From positions 1-19,476 of the forward strand of contig CALKIA010000200.1 in the NCBI GenBank assembly GCA_937988705.1: a DNA stretch of 19,476 nt, read 5' to 3'. Source of the stretch: an uncultured Chloroflexota bacterium. GTDB taxonomy: Bacteria > Chloroflexota > Anaerolineae > Aggregatilineales > Phototrophicaceae. Made by a program: the position numbers and the translations under genes. Of this stretch, positions 14,880 to 19,476 are shown one piece after another (within the stretch, counting starts at the first letter, position 1; every line of letters starts with the position of its first letter). The notes under the pieces were generated by a model that was not told where the DNA came from, searched no databases, and saw only the letters and a program-made list of their open reading frames with translations.

Positions 14880-16286
14880 TTAAGCGGGCTCTAAGAACGC
14901 TCTTACTTCACCGTCCGGTAGGCACACCGTGACACGTGTGCCGTGACCGACCGTGCTGTCGATGGTGATCGAGCCAGAGTGTTCGCGCACAATCTGCCGC
15001 GCGATCGCCAGACCTAACCCCGCGCCGCCGCTGTATTTACGGTCAGCTTCGGCGCGGTAGAAGCGTTCGAACAGGTGCGGCAGGTGTTCGGGGTCGATGC
15101 CTTCGCCCGTGTCTTCGATGCTGATCAGCGTTTCCGCTTTGTTTTGCTCGGCGCGCACGTGGATCGAGCCGCCATGCGGCGTATATTTCACCGCATTGTC
15201 CAGCAGATTCAGGAACAGCCGGATCAAATGATCGGTCATGCCCGTCATGGGGATTGAGTCGGGGATGTCGGTCGTCACGCTGATCTGCTTGTCGGCGGCG
15301 ATCACCGCCATCTGATCGACGGCCGCGCCGAGTAAATCACTCAAATTGATGGCTTCGGTCTGCGCTAACATCGACGCGCCATCCAGCCGCGTCAGGAAAA
15401 GCAGATCGTTTGCCACCCGGATCAGACGATTTGTCTCCAGTTGAATCTGGTTCAGGGTTATTTCATACTCGTCGGGGCTGCGCTGGCGTGAGAGCGCCAC
15501 ACCGATCTGCCCTTTGATCGCCGTGAGGGGCGTGCGCAGTTCGTGTGAGGCGTCGGCGGTGAAGCGGCGTTCTTTTTCGAATCCCGATTGCAGCCGATCG
15601 AGCATCAAGTTGAGCGTTTCGGTCAGCCGCCCGATTTCGTCGGCGGAGCCTTGATAGAGAATGCGGCGCGTCATGTCCGTCGCGTTGATCGCCTGCACTG
15701 TACGCGTGATCTCATCGACCGGACGCAGCGCCCGCGTTGCCATGAACGTCCCGCCTAACCCGGCGACAATGAGGGTGATTGGCACACCGATCAGGATGAT
15801 GTTGAGCACGCTGCTGCGCGTCTCCGTCACCACGTTCAGCGACTGGGCCATTTGCAGCCAGGCGTCGAACTGCTGCGTCTGCGTTTCGACGCGCTGGGTG
15901 AAGATGCGCCAGCTGGTGCCGCCCGCTTCGACGGTTTCAAACCCCGGATGATCCGGTGCGACGGCGATGCCGGGTGGAAAGCTGCCCACTTCTGCCACGA
16001 CCTCCCCCTGGGCATTGATCATGCGCAGAGCGAAGCGCGACTGCATCAACTGGTCAACAGCGGAATCGGACATGGGGCGGAGCATCGGCGGATCGACGCT
16101 GTCATCAACATCGACGAGCAGCTGCGAGGCGGCGACCTGCAAACCCGCGTCCATATGATTCGCGAGACTGGCTTCCAGTTCAAATTGCAGGTAGAGGCCG
16201 AAGCCGAGCACCGTTATCGCCAGCAGCAGCACATACCATAGTGTGAGCCGGGTGCGCAGCGTATTGAACTGCATCAGAAATTTCAC
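14880..16286 (-). CDS. Membrane sensor histidine kinase
   Basis: Two-component sensor. TM1 lies at about residues 14-35, an extracytoplasmic sensor segment of about 125 residues follows, then TM2 at about 160-183 and a HAMP domain (184-236). The dimerisation box DASHELRTPLTAIKG (245-259) has phospho-acceptor H248. ATP-binding motifs are NLLDNAVKYT (360-369, N box), EDTGEGI (391-397, G1), LFERFYRA (405-412, F box) and GAGLGLAIAR (421-430, G2). The 468-residue length is normal for the class. The start is a GTG at 16286 with GGAG upstream; the ATG at codon 5 has no ribosome site. It lies 12 bases after the response regulator, clearly one operon. The sensor segment has no Cys or PAS-like motif that names a stimulus. 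Confidence 0.93.
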   Translation of the reverse strand: MKFLMQFNTLRTRLTLWYVLLLAITVLGFGLYLQFELEASLANHMDAGLQVAASQLLVDVDDSVDPPMLRPMSDSAVDQLMQSRFALRMINAQGEVVAEVGSFPPGIAVAPDHPGFETVEAGGTSWRIFTQRVETQTQQFDAWLQMAQSLNVVTETRSSVLNIILIGVPITLIVAGLGGTFMATRALRPVDEITRTVQAINATDMTRRILYQGSADEIGRLTETLNLMLDRLQSGFEKERRFTADASHELRTPLTAIKGQIGVALSRQRSPDEYEITLNQIQLETNRLIRVANDLLFLTRLDGASMLAQTEAINLSDLLGAAVDQMAVIAADKQISVTTDIPDSIPMTGMTDHLIRLFLNLLDNAVKYTPHGGSIHVRAEQNKAETLISIEDTGEGIDPEHLPHLFERFYRAEADRKYSGGAGLGLAIARQIVREHSGSITIDSTVGHGTRVTVCLPDGEVRAFLEPA

Positions 16287-16298
16287 GGGGTGCTCCGG

Positions 16299-16982
16299 TT
16301 AATCGGGGGCTTCATCGGCGCTCAAGCGATAGCCGATGCCGCGCACAGTCTGGATCAAGGGGAAGTGTGCATGTTTGTCTACTTTGCGCCGCAAATAGCC
16401 GATGTAGACATCTACCACATTTGACTCGTTGTAAAAGTCGAAGCCCCACACGCGCTCGCCGATCTGCGTCCGCGTGAGGACGTGCCCCGCGTTGCGCATC
16501 AGATATTCCAGCAGCATGAATTCGCGCTGGCTCAAATCCAGCACACGTCCATCGCGCCGGACCACATGCCGCAGCGTATCCATTTCGAGATCGCCCACTT
16601 TCAGCAAACTGATCGTGTGGAGGGGCGGGCGGCGCAGCAGCGCATGGACACGCGCCAGCAGTTCGGAGAAATCGAACGGCTTCACGAGGTAGTCATCTGC
16701 GCCCGCGTTGAGGCCGCGCACCCGATCTTCGACTCCGTCACGCGCCGTCAGCACGAGGATCGGCGACTTGACGCCGTAATCGCGCAGCCGCCGCAGGAGC
16801 TGTAAGCCATCCATTTTGGGCAGCATCAGGTCGAGCACCACGATGTCATAGTCGAGGTTGGCGGCATGGTCGAGGCCGCGTTCGCCATCCTGAACCCAGT
16901 CGACTGTGTGCCCCGCTTCCCGCAGTCCCTGACAGATAAACTTGCCGATTCCTTCCTCGTCTTCGACGAGCAGCAGTCGCAT
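16299..16982 (-). CDS. OmpR/PhoB-family response regulator
   Basis: DNA-binding partner of the adjacent kinase, 227 residues. The receiver domain has the acidic pair E7-D8, phospho-acceptor D51 in VVLDLMLPKMDG, T79 and K101 in LVKPFDF. The C-terminal half (about 128-222) is a winged helix with LDLSQREFMLLEYLMRNAG (148-166) and NVVDVYIGYLRRKVD, ending in the YRLS wing motif typical of the OmpR family. The gene comes first in the operon, followed by the kinase and probably the small membrane protein. A 152-base gap separates it from the upstream TIR/PKD gene and contains a 14-base palindrome that could be an autoregulatory site. Its regulon is unknown; nothing ties it to dehalogenation. Confidence 0.94.
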   Translation of the reverse strand: MRLLLVEDEEGIGKFICQGLREAGHTVDWVQDGERGLDHAANLDYDIVVLDLMLPKMDGLQLLRRLRDYGVKSPILVLTARDGVEDRVRGLNAGADDYLVKPFDFSELLARVHALLRRPPLHTISLLKVGDLEMDTLRHVVRRDGRVLDLSQREFMLLEYLMRNAGHVLTRTQIGERVWGFDFYNESNVVDVYIGYLRRKVDKHAHFPLIQTVRGIGYRLSADEAPD

Positions 16983-17053
16983 ATGTCGTCCTTACCTTTG
17001 CCAGCCCCTTATCCTGTTATCTTAGCCGCTCTTTGCTAATTTGATGGCAAAAA

Positions 17054-17067
17054 TAAGAACTTTCTTA
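17054..17067. promoter_or_regulatory. Palindrome upstream of the response regulator gene
   Basis: TAAGAA-CT-TTCTTA is a perfect 6+6 inverted repeat in an AT-rich part of the leader, 72 bases before the regulator start. A related CTAAGATAA sequence lies closer to the gene on the minus strand. It may be an operator for autoregulation (inference). Confidence 0.35.
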
Positions 17068-17134
17068 GGCATATTTTAAACGGATGAGTCTACCCGTTGC
17101 GTGGACTAACATCTGCCGCAGGTTGGGCGGCTGC

Positions 17135-19363
17135 TTACGGGCTGGTGACGTCGGTCGCTTCGGCGGTCGTTTCCACCGGGAGCGTGATCTCCGCCGTCGC
17201 GGTCGCCGTTGCCGTAGGTTCAGGGGTGTCTGTTGATGTGGCGGTCGGCGTGGGCTCGGTGGTCGCGGTGGCGCTCGGAACTGTCGTCGGGGGTGTCTCC
17301 TGCACGACCAGCGAGTCGATCAACCAGAGGTCGCCGCTGTTGGGTACGGGCGTCCACACAAAACTCAGACTGATGATCTGCCCGCGATACGCGCTCAGGT
17401 CAATAACCAGCGTTGACCAGCCCGCGGTTGCCGGCACAACGGTGCTGCTCTCCGTCAGCGTGCTGCCCGTGATCGTCACGGTGGCGGTTGAGCCACTCGG
17501 CACCAGCAGGTAGGAGAGGAAACTCGCCTGTGGATTCTGCGCCGTGCGCAAATCCAACTGTGTGAGCCATATGAGCGTCGCGCTTCCGGTTCCGGCGGTC
17601 GCTTTCCAGCCAGAGCCGATGCCGTTTGACGCGGCTTCGGTGGTGAGCGTCCAACCGCTGCTTGCCAGCCAGTCAGTCACGCCGTTATCGAAGGACGCCG
17701 TGATCGGAGGTGGCTGCGGCAGGACCAGCGTCGCTGTGGGCACGAGTGTCGCTATCACCGTCGCCGTCGGCGTTGAGGTGGGAGTTGAGGTGGGCGTGGC
17801 GCTGGGAGTCGTGCTGGGCGTAGTGGTCGGTGTCGGTGTCAGGGTATGCGTGGGCGTCCACGTACATGTGAAAGTCGTCGTTGGCGTGAAGGTCAGCGTC
17901 GGCAGGGCTACCGTCGCGGTCGGCGTATGGGTAAAGGTGGGGGTTACGGTGGCGGTTGGCTGCGCGGTGACTGGGAGCGGCGTCGGCGGTACGGTTCGCA
18001 CCACCGCGACTCGGCGCGTCACGGGCGGCGCGGGCGCGAAGACCTCAATCATTACCGTTTCTTCATCCACCCGACCATCAGCTCCGGTCACGCGCAGAAT
18101 CGCGGTGAACGTGCCTTCGCGGGTATAAGTGAAGGGCGGCGGTTCGGGCGCGCTGCTGTCCACCTGGCCATCGCCGTCAAAATCCCAGGCGTAGCTGGCG
18201 ATCGTTCCCCAACTGTCATCTTCAAACACGACCGTGAGCGGGTATTCGCCCGTCTCCGTATCCGCATAAAACTGCGCTTGCGCGGGTTCGCTTTGCCCGT
18301 CGATCGTTGATCCGAGCGTTGATGTCGTGCCCAGCGGATTGGCGCTGCCGTAAACCATGATCTCCAGCGTCTGACTGGCCATTTGCCCCGTGTTGTCCGT
18401 CACCGTGAGCGTCACGACGTAGCGTCCCGGCTGTTCATAGGTGAAGGGGAACGGTCGCGCATACGTGCTGTCCGGGCGGCCATCGCCGTTGAAATCCCAC
18501 GCATAGGTGGTGATTTCGCCGCGGCTGTCATTCTCGAACACCACGACCAGTGGCACTTGTCCCGTGATCAGGTCGGCGGTGAGGCGCGCTTCCAGCGGGT
18601 CGCCCACAAGGGTTGCGGTCCTGCTCCCGGTTGGCGCTGGGGTGCGGGTGGCTCGACGCGTAGGCGTCGCGGTCGCGCTCGGCTCATCCGTGATCGGCTC
18701 GGCGGTGGGGCTTTCAGTGGCTGTCCGGGTCGGTTCGGGTGTTGCACTCGGTTGGAGCGTGGCGGTCAGCGTTGGCGTGGCCGATGGTGTACCCGTCGCC
18801 GTCGGGACGGGCGTGGCTGAACTCGCAACTTCAACGGTGGCCTCCAGCGCAACCACGAGGCTCGTGGGCGGATCGGAGAACGGATGCAGTGTTGGCAGCT
18901 GCGCCTCCGGCGCTGTCAGGTCGCCCAGCGCCATGCCGATCGAGATCGGCAGCACGATGAACAGCACCAGCAGCGCGCCGATGACCAACCGTCCACGCAG
19001 CGGCACACCGACTTTTTTAGACGGGCCGAGGAGGTGGCGCAGTTCGCGCAGACCGACCGCTAAGTCGGCGGACGCGTCGATGTAGGGGACGGCTTGAATG
19101 GGCGTTTCGATGGCTGCGACGGCGAACGCCATACAGCGCAAGCCGAGTTTGCGCGCGATCCGCATCTGCTGCCGCAGACGCGCATCCTTCAGCGCGAACA
19201 GGCTGACGATGAAGATCGCCGCGTCATACCGAGGGCTGGTGCGCCACACCTGTGAACTCGCGCGCACGGTTTGAACGCTATACCCTGTATCGTGGAGTGA
19301 CTGGGCGATCGTGACGGCGACGGCGCGGTCAACCGGGGTGTAGAACAGCAGCAAACGACCCAA
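17135..19363 (-). CDS. TIR-like domain, membrane span, two PKD domains and beta-sandwich surface protein
   Basis: Large single-span protein of 742 residues. Residues 1-112 look like a TIR/flavodoxin-like alpha/beta domain (LLLFYTPVDRAVAVTIAQSL, then AAIFIVSLFAL), but no Glu occurs between residues 54 and 76, where TIR NADases keep the catalytic one. A basic stretch and one membrane helix (about 125-147) follow, then a Thr/Pro/Ala/Ser-rich stalk (181-253). PKD domain 1 is at about 258-338 (YAWDFNGDGRPDS, T and V strands) and PKD domain 2 at about 362-442 (YAWDFDGDGQVDS); both have an EF-hand-like DxNxDGxxD loop. A second stalk (458-552), a jelly-roll-like domain (about 555-690, ending WLIDSLVVQE) and a Thr-rich tail complete it. 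The start is TTG at 19363 after GGAGG. The arrangement suggests an outside-binding, inside-signalling or anchoring protein; the function is unknown. Confidence 0.8.
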   Translation of the reverse strand: MGRLLLFYTPVDRAVAVTIAQSLHDTGYSVQTVRASSQVWRTSPRYDAAIFIVSLFALKDARLRQQMRIARKLGLRCMAFAVAAIETPIQAVPYIDASADLAVGLRELRHLLGPSKKVGVPLRGRLVIGALLVLFIVLPISIGMALGDLTAPEAQLPTLHPFSDPPTSLVVALEATVEVASSATPVPTATGTPSATPTLTATLQPSATPEPTRTATESPTAEPITDEPSATATPTRRATRTPAPTGSRTATLVGDPLEARLTADLITGQVPLVVVFENDSRGEITTYAWDFNGDGRPDSTYARPFPFTYEQPGRYVVTLTVTDNTGQMASQTLEIMVYGSANPLGTTSTLGSTIDGQSEPAQAQFYADTETGEYPLTVVFEDDSWGTIASYAWDFDGDGQVDSSAPEPPPFTYTREGTFTAILRVTGADGRVDEETVMIEVFAPAPPVTRRVAVVRTVPPTPLPVTAQPTATVTPTFTHTPTATVALPTLTFTPTTTFTCTWTPTHTLTPTPTTTPSTTPSATPTSTPTSTPTATVIATLVPTATLVLPQPPPITASFDNGVTDWLASSGWTLTTEAASNGIGSGWKATAGTGSATLIWLTQLDLRTAQNPQASFLSYLLVPSGSTATVTITGSTLTESSTVVPATAGWSTLVIDLSAYRGQIISLSFVWTPVPNSGDLWLIDSLVVQETPPTTVPSATATTEPTPTATSTDTPEPTATATATAEITLPVETTAEATDVTSP
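17708..17992 (-). repeat. Low-complexity Thr/Pro stalk 2 of the TIR/PKD protein
   Basis: Encodes residues 458-552, rich in TPT, TPS and TAT tripeptides. The DNA is a degenerate short repeat (GTNGGNGT-like on the plus strand) and prone to slippage. It yields a long valine-rich shadow frame on the plus strand that is not a gene. Confidence 0.8.
18605..18823 (-). repeat. Low-complexity Thr/Ala/Pro stalk 1 of the TIR/PKD protein
   Basis: Encodes residues 181-253 just outside the membrane helix. It is rich in ATPT and TATP units, and is likely a glycosylated or extended spacer. Confidence 0.8.
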
Positions 19364-19368
19364 ACTAT

Positions 19369-19373
19369 CCTCC
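19369..19373 (-). promoter_or_regulatory. Ribosome binding site for the TTG start of the TIR/PKD gene
   Basis: GGAGG on the minus strand, 5 bases before the TTG at 19363. The spacing is ideal and no in-frame ATG is near, so the TTG start is well supported. Confidence 0.75.
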
Positions 19374-19377
19374 GAAT

Positions 19378-19409
19378 GTGGAGGCTCCCCACCATTGGGG
19401 AGCCTCCAC
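19378..19409. terminator. Very stable 13-bp hairpin between two minus-strand genes
   Basis: GTGGAGGCTCCCC (19378-19390), six-base loop and GGGGAGCCTCCAC (19397-19409) form a perfect stem. It sits after the stop of the edge gene and 4 bases before the GGAGG of the TIR/PKD gene. There is no T-run on either side, so termination is only one reading. It could also insulate or stabilise the downstream mRNA start. Confidence 0.5.
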
Positions 19410-19428
19410 CTGATTTAAGTGCGCGGAA

Positions 19429-19476
19429 TTAGTAGCCGCTGCTGATGGCGCCCATACCGTAGAATGGATCACGCCC
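19429..19476 (-). CDS. C-terminal end of a gene cut by the window edge
   Basis: On the minus strand, 15 codons (GRDPFYGMGAISSGY) followed by TAA at 19429-19431 run in frame to the last base. The Gly/Tyr-rich end is plausible as a real C-terminus, and the strong hairpin lies just after the stop. The family cannot be named from 15 residues. Confidence 0.4.
   Translation of the reverse strand, partial: GRDPFYGMGAISSGY

Noticed and set aside
17115..17131. GCCGC/GCGGC hairpin just after the TIR/PKD stop as a terminator
   Set aside because: Only 5 bp and no T-run on the minus strand; too weak to list as a terminator.
17544..18128. Plus-strand valine-rich open frame of 194 codons
   Set aside because: It is the antisense shadow of the Thr/Pro stalk and PKD 2 of the TIR/PKD gene; VGVGVGV patterns arise from the complement of TPT codons.
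17708..18823. Tandem repeats as a mobile or regulatory DNA element
   Set aside because: The repeats are explained by Thr/Pro-rich codons of an intact reading frame.

Overview
The window looks like a piece of a free-living Chloroflexota genome, probably an Anaerolineae-like lineage rather than the streamlined Dehalococcoides group. This is inferred from the high-GC coding style, Tat-exported iron-sulfur enzymes, long Thr/Pro/Ala linkers in a surface protein, TolB-like and PKD-like domains, and GC-rich palindromic intergenic elements. I did no database search, so the taxonomy is a judgement from sequence style.

Region 1 (11-4314, + strand) is a respiratory reductive dehalogenase operon. It encodes a Tat-signal catalytic subunit with two [4Fe-4S] motifs (rdhA), a three-helix membrane anchor (rdhB), an RdhC/NosR-like membrane flavo-iron-sulfur protein (rdhC), a small single-span membrane protein, and a Tat-exported ApbE flavin transferase. 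ApbE is the enzyme type that would attach FMN to the RdhC-like protein. A 10-bp hairpin separates rdhB from rdhC.

Region 2 (about 4324-8185, + strand) is a corrinoid-uptake operon. A cobalamin riboswitch is followed by an intrinsic terminator with a visible competing antiterminator pairing, then by a periplasmic-binding protein, a permease and an ATPase of the BtuFCD/FecBCD type. Reductive dehalogenases need a corrinoid cofactor, so regions 1 and 2 read as one functional island: the enzyme, its membrane electron-transfer partner, the flavinylating enzyme and regulated import of the cofactor.

Region 3 (8193-13070) holds carbohydrate genes. A GH39-like beta-xylosidase (- strand) and a GH51 alpha-L-arabinofuranosidase (+ strand) are divergently arranged around a 191-base spacer with a perfect 8+8 palindrome. 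Neither enzyme has a signal peptide, so they probably act on imported arabinoxylan oligosaccharides in the cytoplasm. A secreted seven-repeat TolB-like propeller follows GH51.

Region 4 (13077-19476, - strand) holds a NamZ/DUF1343-family muramidase-like protein, an OmpR-type response regulator and histidine kinase with a small membrane protein after them, and a 742-residue protein. That protein has a degenerate TIR-like cytoplasmic domain, one membrane span, two PKD domains and a beta-sandwich. The last 15 codons of a further gene run off the right edge. Two complex palindromic intergenic elements (5825-5947 and 14342-14409) look like members of dispersed non-coding repeat families. I saw no tRNA, rRNA, CRISPR array, transposase or origin. 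No gene-free stretch exceeds 300 bases.
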